From: Symbiodinium natans
Lineage: Eukaryota; Sar; Dinophyceae; Suessiales; Symbiodiniaceae
DNA: 64,000 bases
NCBI GenBank assembly: GCA_905221605.1
Contig: CAJNDS010002634.1
Span: 994,001-1,058,000 of the forward strand
Direction: 5' to 3'
Shown here in pieces: positions 40,086 through 50,174 of this stretch. The translations under genes were made by a program, and so were the position numbers. A model generated the notes under the pieces. That model saw only the letters and a list, made by a program, of their open reading frames with translations. It was not told where the DNA came from and searched no databases. Every line of letters begins with the position of its first letter. Positions within the stretch are counted from its first letter, which is position 1.

Positions 40086-43000
40086 ATGCGGGCCGGGGCC
40101 TCCAGGGAATTGGTCTGCATGTCGTGGAACTTGCATGGTAAGTCGCTGGAGGCCCTTGCTGATCTGATGACAGGCACATGTACGCCGCCTGATGTGCTGA
40201 TGCTTCAGGAACTGGGAGGGATACGAGACTTGGAGTTGGGGGCTCAGAGGGTCCAGGAGTGGTCCCTTGGCCCTAAAACGTATAACGTCTATGTAGTCAA
40301 CACCACGGCCAGCTTCCGGTGCGTGGCAGTAGCTGTGTGCACGGCGCTCATCCATGCTCGCCCGGAGGTCGTGCCCCATCCCCTTGGACTGTTAGTTAAA
40401 CTTGCTAGCGACAGGGGTCATTTCTGTTTGTCCTCCCTTCATTTTCCGCATGAACAGCGAGCGGACGCTGTGGAGGTATGGACCACTGGAATTCAGAGTT
40501 TGCAAGTGCATTTATCAGCTCTTTCTCAGCATACACAGATTGTTCTTGGCTGTGATCTTAACCAGAATTATGCGAGCCAGGTAGACAGCTTCCCCGGCAT
40601 GTCCCATATGCGCAGTCTCGTATATGTTCATGGCTTGCGTGGTTCCGCTCCATTGGGCGGGACGTGGCATGCCAGAGGGCTCTCCACCCCAATCGACTGG
40701 TGGCTGTTCAGAACGCACGGGTGCCAGGCTCAGTTTTGGAAAGATGAGGGTATGCGACAGGCTCTCCCCAGTGACCATGACCCCATCTTTCTGCAGATCA
40801 CGGTATCCTCACATTGGTTTCAAAGAACGTGGCGACCTCAGGATAAAACAGGGCAGTGGAACTATCGCTCGGAGATCCTAGAACAAGGCCTCCGGGACCC
40901 CGAATTCATCTACAACCAGGATAGTATTTCAGAGTTGTGTCAGAAGGCGGCCACGCGCCCCCCGAATTTACGGTATTCAGACTCTCCCCGAATTCAAGAA
41001 TTAATTGCAGAGCGCAAGTCGTGCATGTGCCCTCAACAACGTGCCCTCCTCATGAAGCAAATCCGGGAAACCCGGACCGCGGACAAAGCGCAGCACAAGA
41101 CAGACCTCCTCCAGAGGGCCCGCCAGGGTGACCGCCGAGCCATCTCCTTCTTGCGACGAAGCGCGGCGGGGGCATCCTTTGAGGGAGGGTATGTGGCGGC
41201 TAGGGGTGGGCTTCAACAGGCAGCGGAGGAACTCGCCGATTTCTACCGACACAAATACGCCCGGGAAGATGCGGAACCGGATCCGGTCAGAGTTCACGCG
41301 CTCCGCGCTGCCGCCTCTATGGCCCCCCCCCCCGCCCCCATCACCCATGAAGATTTGGTGGCATGTATACAGGAGATGAAGCGAGGTGTCAGTGGAGGTC
41401 TTGACGGGGTTACCTACGAGGGTCTTCTCCAGATAGCCTTGATGGATACTCAGCATAAGCTGGCAGGCTACCTGACAGACATACTCCAGGGGCGGCTCGC
41501 ACTGCCTTCCTCGTGGAGCCACGGGAAGATCACACTCATGCCCAAGGTGTCGCAGCCGCAGGGTCCTAAGGACCTCCGCCCCATCTGCCTGACGCCTTGC
41601 CTTGGCAAGGTCTTTAGCAAGATTCTCATGCGCAGGGTGCGCGACGCGTCACCGCCATATCAGGCGGGCCAGATGGGCTGTCGTCCGGGATCGCAGGCCA
41701 TAGACGGCGTGGCGGCAGCTCAGATGATCGTTCAGCAGCTTCGATCTCGGGGCCGCTGTGGAGCCTGCGTGGCCAAGCTGGACATACGGGCGGCCTTTGA
41801 CACGCTCTCGCACTCGGCGATCCTGGAATGGCTCCGACAAGGCCGGCCAACGACCGAGAAGGTGCTCCTGTGGGAAATGTGCATCCAGTCCAGAATTACT
41901 ATGGGCATTGGCGCCCGCCGGTGGGACCAACAGTTGGAGAGGGGCGTCTTGCAGGGCACCTCCTACAGCGCGGACCTATTCTCCCGTGTCATCGACTGGT
42001 TTCTGGGTCCGCTTATTGAGCATTGGAGGACGGAGAGGTTCCCGGACTGGGAAGCCCGGGTGGGGCCACTCGCCCACCTGCTCCTTTATGCTGACGACCT
42101 CCTCGTTTTCGCCGACACACCCGCCGACCTGCAGACTAAGGTGCAAGGGATCGAGGACTGTCTGGCAGCCATAGGACTGCGCATTAATGCATCTAAGTCA
42201 ACAGTCTTGGGCCAGGTTCAGGGGCCCGCCCCGGGGGTTTGGCTCAGAGGGCAACCCCAGCCCATGCCTGCGGAGGATCACCTCTTGTATCTTGGCGTAC
42301 CCCTCTCGTACATCCTGGACACTGAGGTCATGATCGGCCATGGCCTGCGCAAAACTTCCAATACGTATTATGCTTTCCGTAGACTCCTTCAAGGCCTACA
42401 CACCCCCCTCAAGCTCAAACTGTTGTTGTTTGACTCCTACATCACTTCTAAGTGGGCGTGGTGTGCCCCGGTGTTGTGGCCCAGTGCAAAGCTCCTTAGG
42501 CGCCTCACAGCCTTGCAACACACCTACTTGCTGGGCATTCTGGCCTTTACGTCGGATTTTGTCTTGGGCTGGTTGGGTAATGAAATTGCCAAGCGACGGG
42601 CGGTCCGGGAGGTGTGTGACCGCCTCTTGCAGGGTCGGGCAAAATGGGCAGAGATTTGGGTTCGTCGGGTGTGGAGGTACTGGGGGCATCTTAGCAGATC
42701 GGAAATGAACACCCCGGTGGTGTCCATGTTTCGGACGTGCTACTGGGCGGCGGTGGCCACGGGAGCGACCCGGCCGGTGTGGGTGCAGGACACCGTCCCC
42801 CGCAGGCTGCAGCGGGCGTATATGCGTTTTCGTAAGGATGCGTGGCCGGCCGCTTGGGAACTGCTTGCGCATAGACGCCCTGACTGGACGCTGGCGGAGG
42901 ATGTCTGGTCACGCTACTGGATTGCAGAATCCCCTGCACTTGGCCATCCCGACATGTTGGGGGGCAGGCAACTGCTCCTTCTTGGAGACCTGTCGGCCAT

Positions 43001-43538
43001 ACTAAGGCCGTCCAAGATGCCACCAGAGCTACCCTACGCGCGGGCAGTTGTTTGTGTGCCCTACTATGCTAGCTCGGCTCGCCGGGACAAGTGGGTCATA
43101 TGGTTGGTAGATGGGAAAGCCGCAGTCACCGCAGCCATTTGTCCTCCCGGAGGTGGCCCCGACACCCACACCTGGATGCAGATGCGAAGCCCCTCGCCCC
43201 AAGCCTCGGCCGCAGACAGTATGGCCCGGAAGTGGCGCTTCCTGCGCACGTGCCGCGGGGCCCTCCCCGGTGATGCCGCCGCAGTCCTCGCTCTGCCCTC
43301 CACTCTTTTCGTGCGCCATGTGTTGGAGCACCATGTGGGACTGACTGATTGGACGCATGTCATGAGCATAGAGAGACTGCATGTGCAACTGCCATGGCTT
43401 TTGGATGAGTGCACGCTGCAGCCTAAGAAGACCCCCAAGGATTTCCAGTTGGTCTGTGAACAAGCGGCCCAGTCCTTCCCTCCGGGCCGACAGTTCCTGC
43501 TTCGCGATGCTTCGGGCTCCACTGCGCAGTTCTTTTAA
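40086..43538 (+). CDS. LINE ORF2: AP endonuclease - reverse transcriptase
   Basis: 1150 codons from ATG 40086, 27 bases after the ORF1 stop and in the same frame, so reinitiation or stop bypass is possible. Residues 1-245 are an APE-type endonuclease: SWNLHG, MLQE, SLHFPH, GCDLNQN, IDWWL and SDHDPI are all present. RT motifs: LRPICLTPCLGKVFSK, QMGCRPGSQA, KLDIRAAFDTLSH, LERGVLQGTSYSADLF, YADD at 668-671, GLRINASKS and YLGVPL. The C-terminal 400 residues are Trp/Arg-rich (WVRRVWRYWGHLSRS, reminiscent of the GH-box after other LINE RTs). No RNase H is evident. It nicks target DNA and primes cDNA synthesis there. All catalytic residues are intact. Confidence 0.95.
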   Translation: MRAGASRELVCMSWNLHGKSLEALADLMTGTCTPPDVLMLQELGGIRDLELGAQRVQEWSLGPKTYNVYVVNTTASFRCVAVAVCTALIHARPEVVPHPLGLLVKLASDRGHFCLSSLHFPHEQRADAVEVWTTGIQSLQVHLSALSQHTQIVLGCDLNQNYASQVDSFPGMSHMRSLVYVHGLRGSAPLGGTWHARGLSTPIDWWLFRTHGCQAQFWKDEGMRQALPSDHDPIFLQITVSSHWFQRTWRPQDKTGQWNYRSEILEQGLRDPEFIYNQDSISELCQKAATRPPNLRYSDSPRIQELIAERKSCMCPQQRALLMKQIRETRTADKAQHKTDLLQRARQGDRRAISFLRRSAAGASFEGGYVAARGGLQQAAEELADFYRHKYAREDAEPDPVRVHALRAAASMAPPPAPITHEDLVACIQEMKRGVSGGLDGVTYEGLLQIALMDTQHKLAGYLTDILQGRLALPSSWSHGKITLMPKVSQPQGPKDLRPICLTPCLGKVFSKILMRRVRDASPPYQAGQMGCRPGSQAIDGVAAAQMIVQQLRSRGRCGACVAKLDIRAAFDTLSHSAILEWLRQGRPTTEKVLLWEMCIQSRITMGIGARRWDQQLERGVLQGTSYSADLFSRVIDWFLGPLIEHWRTERFPDWEARVGPLAHLLLYADDLLVFADTPADLQTKVQGIEDCLAAIGLRINASKSTVLGQVQGPAPGVWLRGQPQPMPAEDHLLYLGVPLSYILDTEVMIGHGLRKTSNTYYAFRRLLQGLHTPLKLKLLLFDSYITSKWAWCAPVLWPSAKLLRRLTALQHTYLLGILAFTSDFVLGWLGNEIAKRRAVREVCDRLLQGRAKWAEIWVRRVWRYWGHLSRSEMNTPVVSMFRTCYWAAVATGATRPVWVQDTVPRRLQRAYMRFRKDAWPAAWELLAHRRPDWTLAEDVWSRYWIAESPALGHPDMLGGRQLLLLGDLSAILRPSKMPPELPYARAVVCVPYYASSARRDKWVIWLVDGKAAVTAAICPPGGGPDTHTWMQMRSPSPQASAADSMARKWRFLRTCRGALPGDAAAVLALPSTLFVRHVLEHHVGLTDWTHVMSIERLHVQLPWLLDECTLQPKKTPKDFQLVCEQAAQSFPPGRQFLLRDASGSTAQFF

Positions 43539-43605
43539 GGAGGGGGGGGGGGGGGCGGGACGGCCCGGAAATAGACGCGCCCGCGGTAAAGCAGCTAGGG
43601 CAGCC

Positions 43606-44451
43606 ATGTCATGTCCACCGCCTACGCTGCTGGACACTGCGGACGAGGACGCACCTGGCGAGGCCAAGCTCCCTGTGCAAGTCGACAGTGACAGCGATGC
43701 CGCGGACGCTGATGGGCCTGTGGCGGAGTTGGCAGCAGGTGCCCTCCTGCAGGATCATGTGGCCCCGCATTTGGAGAAAGTGGTGGAGGCGCTCCGGTGC
43801 CTCGATGTCGACGCCCCGGTCAGGGGTGAGCAAGGCGGATCCCTCAGCTTCGGCGCCTATGTGCACGTTCGCGCAGGGGTGCGTGCGCTCTCGCGTGTGT
43901 ACCCCACGCTGACACGGCTACTGACGCGAGTTCTGCGTCACCACTTCCCGGGGGACACCTTCACCACTCTGGTGGTCAATTTCGACGTTTGTGCTGCCCC
44001 CCACCGCGACCAACAGAACTCTTGGCTGCCTAGCCTGATCCTCCCGCTGACGCAGTTTGTTGGGGGTGGAATCTGGGTGGAATCCCCCACCGGATTGGAG
44101 ACACGCATCTTCCGTGGACGACGGGTCCTGGGAGCAGTTGCGCCCTTGCGCGGGCCCACCAGACTCAGCGCACGCAGCCTTCTGCATGCCACGGAGCCCT
44201 GGCAGGGGTCCCGGGTCCTCCTCGTGGGCTTCCACTCGGCGGGGTTCAGAACGCTTCGGCTGCAAGATCGAGCCTACCTCCAGCAGTTGGGCTTTTTGTT
44301 CCCTGATGAAGAACAGGAGCGACGGGCGATGCTGTCTCGGTGGACACCGCATGGGGCGCAGGTTCAACGGGCTCTGCCTTGTGCCGCCCCGAAATGGCCA
44401 GTAGGGAAGCTCCGACATGGGTGTGGGCCCGACGTCTACTACATCGACTAG
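43606..44451 (+). CDS. LINE ORF3: 2OG-Fe(II) oxygenase-like protein
   Basis: 281 codons from ATG 43606. An in-frame ATG at 43507 would overlap the end of ORF2 and add 33 basic residues. Metal and 2-oxoglutarate ligands as in the superfamily: H133-R-D135, H194 and R203, with VGGGIWVE between and HATEPWQGSRVLLVGF around the last two. The same order, spacing and flanking words occur in the copia pol domain (H364/D366/H431/R440). The substrate is unknown; nucleic-acid base oxidation is a reasonable guess given related TET/JBP/AlkB enzymes. An accessory ORF of this kind after ORF2 is not a standard LINE component. Between ORF2 and ORF3 lies a 13-base G run. Confidence 0.8.
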   Translation: MSCPPPTLLDTADEDAPGEAKLPVQVDSDSDAADADGPVAELAAGALLQDHVAPHLEKVVEALRCLDVDAPVRGEQGGSLSFGAYVHVRAGVRALSRVYPTLTRLLTRVLRHHFPGDTFTTLVVNFDVCAAPHRDQQNSWLPSLILPLTQFVGGGIWVESPTGLETRIFRGRRVLGAVAPLRGPTRLSARSLLHATEPWQGSRVLLVGFHSAGFRTLRLQDRAYLQQLGFLFPDEEQERRAMLSRWTPHGAQVQRALPCAAPKWPVGKLRHGCGPDVYYID

Positions 44452-45091
44452 GCTGACACGCATGCCCGGCAGGATCTAAGCTCCCGCCACCTCAAGGACA
44501 CTGAGTGAATGAGTTTGAATGTGAAGTGAATTGGTTAGCATGTGCAGGGAATTCATCTGCATGAGCATGACTGGTTTCTGTTTCTGTCTTGCATGTGCAT
44601 GTGCATAGTTTGGTGGCTCCCCCTCCGCAAACAGGAAAGACAAGGGCCTCTCTCGCTGGGAGTCCACATAGTTCGGGCTCCCGAGCGACTCTGTACAACA
44701 TTGGCACGAGTGGTGTGTAAGACGCCGCGCTGGCCAGACCGGGCCGCCAGACCGGGCCGCCGGGGATAGCAAGAATGCAGAGAGCCCCCCCCCCCCCCTA
44801 TTCCCCCTCCCATGCTTGTTTTGTCTGTGCATCTTGTGCATCCATCGTTGTTGGCTGTCTGCACTTTGGCACCCCATGGACAGACACCTGCTCAGCCCCG
44901 CCCGCAGCCCTGAAGCCCTCGTGCTCTCAGCATCCCTGTAACCCCTTTGGTGCCTTGCGCTTTCGAAGTGGCAATGGAGGCGCTGAGCCAGGACCCCCGG
45001 ATGGCGGAGCAGACGGCGCCGACCCAGACCGGCGGTGCACAGGACGATGTGCCGGCCGGCGAGCCAGCTCCACGACCTCTGGGTGAGCATC
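44452..45091. other. Possible LINE 3' region
   Basis: No conserved frame. TGAATGAGTTTGAATGTGAA-type repeats at 44515-44545, GCATGTGCATGTGCATAG at 44594-44611, and a tandem CCAGACCGGGCCG duplication at 44734-44762. A C run is at 44788-44799. Whether it is 3' UTR of the LINE or separate DNA cannot be decided. Confidence 0.4.
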
Positions 45092-46087
45092 ATGGACGAC
45101 ACGCAGTGGCAGTGGCTGGCTCTTGATGACGGGGCTGCTGGTGGCTCTGGTGGGGGTGTCTCGACGTCGTGGTCGAGTGGAACCTGGCGCCAGCGAGCCT
45201 GACACTGGCGCGGCTGCCCCCGACGCCACCTTGGACGACCCTGTGTCAGACCAACTCCGAGCACTCATGGAGCGCACGGACAAGATGTTTGGCAAAGTCA
45301 GCACCGTCATGGACCTCCTCCTGACCGCCGACAGCAACCGGGCACAGGACCAACGCGAAGCGCGCGCCGCCGCTGGCAACCTGCTCGACAAAATCAAGGA
45401 GATGTGGAACCTCGTGGAGCGGGTAGAAGGCCGTGTGCAGGACATCAAAGACCCAGCAGCGGCGATCCTGAAGATGGACGCCCAGCTCGCGGCGCTGCAT
45501 AAAGGGGTCAAGGCCGACCTCCTCACGGTCAAAACGGACCTCGGCACGACTACTGCTGGTCTGGAGGTGCTCAAGTCCCAGACCGCCGTCCTGTGCGCTT
45601 CGATGGAGAGCCTCCAGCAGAAGTTCGGAGTGGTGACGGCAGTGGTGGACGGCCTGACTACGGATCTCGCAAAGCTCTGGGAAGGCTGCGACACGGCCGC
45701 TGCCCGGGAGAGTCACGAGAACATCGCGCACATCAAGAAGGTGCTGGCCCAGGTCTGTGACATGACGTGGGCGCTCCAGGAAAGCCAGACCAAGCAGTCC
45801 GAGCAGATACAGGCCCTCCTGGACAAGTGTGAGGATGGTCCGGCGCAGGCAGCAGGACCGGCCCCGCGCCCTTCGGGGCCGGTGCTTTTTTTTTTTTCTC
45901 GAAGACACAACCGGGGACGGGGGCGGGAGGACCAGGTCCCGCTCAGCCCCCCATCATCAACTTGTCAGACACGGTGGCCATGCCGACGCCGTCCTACCGG
46001 GGAGGAGCTGCCCTAGTGGTCCTGCCCGGGGGAGGCCAGATGACGCTCGACGCCGCAGCCCTCACGCGCTTGGTGGTGCCGTCCTAG
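45092..46087 (+). pseudogene. Coiled-coil protein gene, frame-broken
   Basis: ATG 45092 (MDDTQWQWLALDDG) opens a frame that stops at 45202. The main frame (45123-46016) is strongly helical with heptads (QLRALMERTDKMFGKVSTVM, KIKEMWNLVERVEGRVQDIK, HIKKVLAQVCDMTWALQESQ). Past a 12-T run (about 45886-45897) the coding character moves to the third frame (INLSDTVAMPTPSYRGGAAL...TRLVVPS) and ends at TAG 46085-46087. Two frame breaks, so not functional as written unless the T run is misread. GC-rich codon use like the LINE ORFs suggests retroelement origin (an ORF1-like protein), but there is no RRM or knuckle. Product unknown. Confidence 0.5.
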
Positions 46088-46129
46088 ACCTCCGGAACCA
46101 GCCATGGATGTTGAGAACAGCTGAATTCA

Positions 46130-46720
46130 CACAACCACGAATTCGATGCATGGAATTCCGGCACGCCCCGCCTCGACCCCCCCCCCCCCCCCCCCCCTAG
46201 CCCGTACATGTTACCTCTGCCCTTGAGCTTCGTCCTCCCAAGTAGCCACCCCCCCCCCCCCAAGAATTGACTGCATGGAATGCACGCTATGCCAGAACTG
46301 CCCCGGGCGCACTGGACCTGCATGATTGGCATGGGCACGTAGTCGTCAAAGTTGCTTTAGCTTCCACTCCTCGGAATAGATACTGTGCCGGATTGCCCTA
46401 GGCGCACGGGGCCCGCATGACTTGCATGTGCACGTAGCTGTTTCTCACACTCTGTCACAGATGCACGCCGGCATTCTCGCAGGAGCAATAATGGGAACTG
46501 GTTGTCTCGTTGTGGGGTTTAGGGGAGCTGTTGCGAATACATGCTGTGTTCTCCATGTGTTCCTCATGATTGCACGGACACGTAGCTGTCCTCACAACTG
46601 GTCGAAGATGCGTGCCGGCACTCTCGCAGGCGCACCGACTGGGAACGACTGTTTCAGTGCGAGATTTGAGGGAGCTGTCGTGCAGTCGTGATGTGCTCTT
46701 CATGTGTGTTCTCCATGCGT
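46130..46720. repeat. Diverged tandem repeat (unit about 145-150 bp)
   Basis: 46416-46563 and 46564-46710 align: CACGTAGCTGT, GATGC(A/G)(C/T)GCCGGCA(T/C)TCTCGCAGG, GGGAAC, GGGAGCTGT, CATGTGT. A partial earlier unit (GCATGATTGGCATGGGCACG) is near 46318. C runs lie at 46177-46197 and 46247-46260. Open frames within are shadows of the repeat. Confidence 0.7.
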
Positions 46721-46803
46721 GCGTCAGCAGAGACGCTCAGAGTCCGAATCCGCCTGGCCCTTAAGCAGCTCGGAACGTCACGCCTCACAGTGCGAGCAAC
46801 ACG

Positions 46804-47157
46804 TTGCAGTTTGGAGTACAGGCACCGCCAAAGAGCTCCGCCAAACCCACCGCCTTGCCCGGGGACATGCAGGGGAGAGACGAAAGGTCATCGTATGAGA
46901 GGCTCGCAAACCGTTTCGTAGGCCCGTGGGTGGAATCTCGTACCGAAGCCAAACGCATCGCCAAGGCCACTCTCGCATACCGTATGGAGGATATCATTCG
47001 TTCTCAAGCCATTCGTCGCCGTATCAATGAGGAAAACCTTCGGGCTGTGGGGTGGTCGCATGAGGCTCGCGCGATGGTCGAGGGTCGCGCGGGGGTCGGG
47101 GGAGAGAGGCGAGGGGTGGTCAAGGAGGATGGCCCGACGGAGGGGCCGGCTTGTTGA
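46804..47157 (+). CDS. Hypothetical helical ORF
   Basis: 117-codon frame, no clear ATG at its start (opens with TTG). It reads a charged, helical peptide (SYERLANRFVGPWVESRTEA, RMEDIIRSQAIRRRINEENL) ending at TGA. It is convincing as once-coding DNA, but no family is recognised. May be an exon or a retrocopy fragment. Confidence 0.35.
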   Translation: MQFGVQAPPKSSAKPTALPGDMQGRDERSSYERLANRFVGPWVESRTEAKRIAKATLAYRMEDIIRSQAIRRRINEENLRAVGWSHEARAMVEGRAGVGGERRGVVKEDGPTEGPAC

Positions 47158-48148
47158 GCGCGCCTCGTTAGCTGCATACACAGACACACACACACAAGCG
47201 CACCCCCCCACACGCGCGGGCGTGTACTCAGGTCCGCTTCAGTGTGCTAGGTCCGTAGGCGTCCCCTACCTGCCCCCCCCCCTACTTGTAACAACCCCGC
47301 TAACAGTCTATGGCACCTTGGTGCATCCTGAGCCATGGCCTCTCGACACGATGTGACGCTGGCCTGAGCTGGGAACCTTGGAGCCCGCGAGTTTGGCATG
47401 TGGGTTGGACTGCAATGGAGGCTGGCATCACCAATACAGCAGCACGATGTTTGGGCTGCCAGGGGACACAGCGAGATGCTCAAGTTTTGACCGCTTTGGC
47501 CGCCCCCGGCGACACGGAGTGACTGCATGACGAATACCACTGCACTGCATGGAGTTGGGTCGCCGCGGAGGGTGGCAGATGGGGACCCTGCGCCTGCATG
47601 ATGCCTGCAACTGCCAGATGCATGACCGCTGGTACGAAGCAGAGAAGGAATTCATGAATTCAGAATTTATGAATTCAGCAGTGAAGGCCCTGGAAACTGA
47701 TGGATGCAAAACTGCATGTTGAGTGAAGCTTGGGTTCTGCACGAGCTCGGAGCTGACAGTCCCGCGCACGTGAACTCTGCATGGACCGTGTGCCTGGCCA
47801 CCACCTGCCCAGTTGCGCCTCCTGACGCCCGGGGATGACAGAGACAGATGTAAGTGGATGATCGTGGATAGCCACAGACGGCAGTCGCTGCTCGGGACAT
47901 CGAATGCTGAGGATAGAGAGAAGTATCACCCACCTAGCCCTTGCCACATGTAGCTTTCTGGGAGGAAAGGCCGCTCGGGTTGTGCTGTTCTGGTGATGCT
48001 GTTCATACCTGATCTTTGGACGGTTTGCGGCAACCTCCACGTATTTTCGCTAGGTCGCAATGTGCCTAGGAATAGTTAGTCAGGTCTGATGGGGGAGGCT
48101 TGTTTCAAGGTGGAAAGGTGATCGAGGTATACTGTTAGCTATCATGGT
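47158..48148. other. No recognised gene
   Basis: (CA)n at 47181-47193, C run at 47273-47283, an imperfect GAATTCATGAATTC/GAATTTATGAATTC palindrome pair at 47648-47681. Minus-strand frames exist without motifs. Confidence 0.35.
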
Positions 48149-48394
48149 TTGCGCCCCTCTGTTGGACACGCCGACTGGGTCAAAGAACTTCTGTCGGCCA
48201 AGCGACACGCACCAATTTGTTTTCTATTTGTCTGGGATCGATCTGGGGTCAGCTCTTCGGTATCGTGGCTTGGTGTTGAATATCCGTCGGTGGTCATGCT
48301 GACCCTGGTTGGTTCGTTTCTGGTGGTCAATGTACCCACTCTGGAGATCTCGACAGGACTTGCCTCGCCCGCTTATGCCAGTGTGAGAGTCGAA
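48149..48394 (+). CDS. Hypothetical ORF ending at a CCCTAAA array
   Basis: A + strand frame reads WVKELLSAKRHAPICFLFVW and a hydrophobic stretch (VVMLTLVGSFLVVNVPTLEI) that could be a membrane segment. It runs into CCCTAAA units at 48395. An exon truncated by, or joined to, the repeat is possible. Not recognised. Confidence 0.3.
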
Positions 48395-49820
48395 ACCCTA
48401 AACCCTAAACCCTAACCCTGAGTTTTGACCCCTTTCCATGTGAGGACGGCGGCTCCAGGCTGGCAGCGCCAAGACACGAGGCACCAGCCCCCAAGTCCAC
48501 TCCGAGCCTCAAAGTTAGGGTTTAGGGTTTAGGGTTTAGGGTTTAGGGTTTAGGGTTTAGGGTTTAGGGTTTAGGGTTTAGGGTCGGCGAGGTGGCAAGC
48601 CTGTTGCAAAAGGGTTTAGGGTTTAGGCTTAAGTAAACTTCGGGTTTCGGGGCTTTTGGGGTTCATGTAGGATTTGGGGCGGGATCAAGTGGGCTTAGGG
48701 TTCAGGGCTGGGAGGCTGTAGGGTTTTAGTTCAACGCGATTTCGAGTTGGCTTTTCCACGTTTCTGTGATATTTTTTTGCTGCTTCTTGTGTTGCTTAGT
48801 CACGAAGAACCCAGGACCGAAGCCACAAATCACGCGTATTCTTCCCAAGGCCCCATAAGGCGCTTGCACCACCCAAGCTCATTGAACTTGAGTTGCGGGC
48901 GTCGACTTGAACGTTCAGAGGTCGTGCTTTGGTATTGCTGCAAGTACCACCCCGTACGCAAATACTAAGGTCATTGCCTCTATCCTCAGTAACAAATGGC
49001 CAGAACCCCTTTTTTCTCCCACGAAGCTCTACTGGGAGTGAGGGATTTGCAACTAGGATAGAACCTCCTCCCCTTGAACCGCTTGAGTTTAGCGCTGAGG
49101 GTTCAGAAACCATGGCCTGCCTTAACCGATGTCTAACAACGATCTTTGTCCACGCGCTTTCCAAGAGAAAAGTTGGCCATCAGCAACCTAAGACTTTGGC
49201 GGCTTTGCTATGCCAAGAGCCCTGAAAGCCCCCAAGTTCCCAGCTTAATTTCTGATAGTTCTGGCCAGAACAAGCACCCAAGCCCTGTGCTCCACACCTC
49301 GGATTAGGGAAAGAAGGGCTTACAGATACTTATAGGGGATGGTTATCAACAGCAACCAAGCTGGATGTACACTCTCCGATGCGCTGTCTTAACTAACATA
49401 TTTCTTCAACGAGGACATGCTGACTCTATGCCCAACAAATCCCTCAAGCCCTTGCTGTCGTGAGATCCCGCTTCTGAGGATTCCGCCATCACCGCTGCTA
49501 CACAGAAGCAGAAGAGCGTTCGGGCCCTGTTTACGGGGTTAGGGTCTCAATTAGTAATTCATTGACCTTGTGGAAAGGCTGTAGGGCCTCTGAATGGTGG
49601 ATGGTTTACGTGACACGCTCCTTTCTTTGTGCAGAGCCCGATCGAAAACGGCATATCTGATACAACGTATGTTGGCGATGCAGCATGTCCAGGATAGTTG
49701 GCCAAGATATCGTGCCATGGTCCGCCACAGGCGTCCATGACGCACGCTGCGACACTGCACCCGCTGTCAAAGTCGAACGCTTGGGACAAGGACCTGGGTC
49801 TGAACCCCATCACCGGCACA
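48395..49820. other. Heptamer arrays and unidentified ORF
   Basis: CCCTAAA at 48393-48418, a clean TTTAGGG array at 48513-48583, single units to 48740. The frame 48929-49225 (FATRIEPPPLEPLEFSAEG, HALSKRKVGHQQPKTLAALL) is protein-like but unassigned; the opposite strand is open too. 49230-49820 shows nothing I can name. Confidence 0.35.
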
Positions 49821-49932
49821 ACTTGGAGGTTCATGGTACTTAATAATACCCAATGAAAAGAACTGTACTTCTAACCCAAGTATAACCATGTTAGGGCACT
49901 TAAGGGGCTTATAAGTACCATGAACCTCCAAG
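49821..49932. mobile_element. MITE family A, copy 3
   Basis: ACTTGGAGGTTCATGGTACT at the left and AGTACCATGAACCTCCAAGG at the right, a near-perfect 20-bp inverted repeat. The interior differs from copies 1 and 2, so this is a subfamily shared with the copy at 59139. Confidence 0.85.
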
Positions 49933-50068
49933 GAAGTGTTCTCGCACTTTGCAATCCTCCCATCTCTGTGTCGAGGCTGCAGATTCATGTCAGCTGGAAG
50001 GCAAGTTCAGCCCAATGTACCACTCAGGGCGCTCACAGGTGCCCCTGAACCTTGTGTGCCATATTAAG

Positions 50069-50174
50069 GTCGGAAGAAGTACTAGTAGCATTCCCCTATG
50101 GTCCCTTTATAATTGTACTATAATAACCTCCTCAAAACCCTATTCTAATTTTTGAGGCCCCTATATTAAGCCCC
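50069..50174. mobile_element. Uninterrupted relative of the MITE hit by copia
   Basis: GGTCGGAAGAAGTACTAGTA...ACCCTATTCTAATTTTTGAGGCCCCTATATTAAGCCCC matches both flanks of the copia element (16721-16800 and 27800-27816) and so approximates its empty site. Confidence 0.6.

Larger units (their letters stand above)
38403..44451 (+). mobile_element. LINE (AP-endonuclease non-LTR retrotransposon) led by a spliced leader
   Basis: It begins with the 22-base dinoflagellate spliced leader and continues with about 180 bases of 5' leader, then ORF1, ORF2 and ORF3 in close order. The left edge sits exactly at the end of a CCCTAAA array. The right edge is unresolved: coding ends at 44451 but repeat-free DNA continues to 48394, where CCCTAAA units resume, so the element may be as long as 10 kb. 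ORF2 and ORF3 are intact; ORF1 has one frame break in a C run. A young copy is likely. Confidence 0.9.

Noticed and set aside
40059-43912. Many 60-210 codon frames on both strands within the LINE
   Set aside because: Shadows of the long GC-rich ORF2 and ORF3; no independent motifs.
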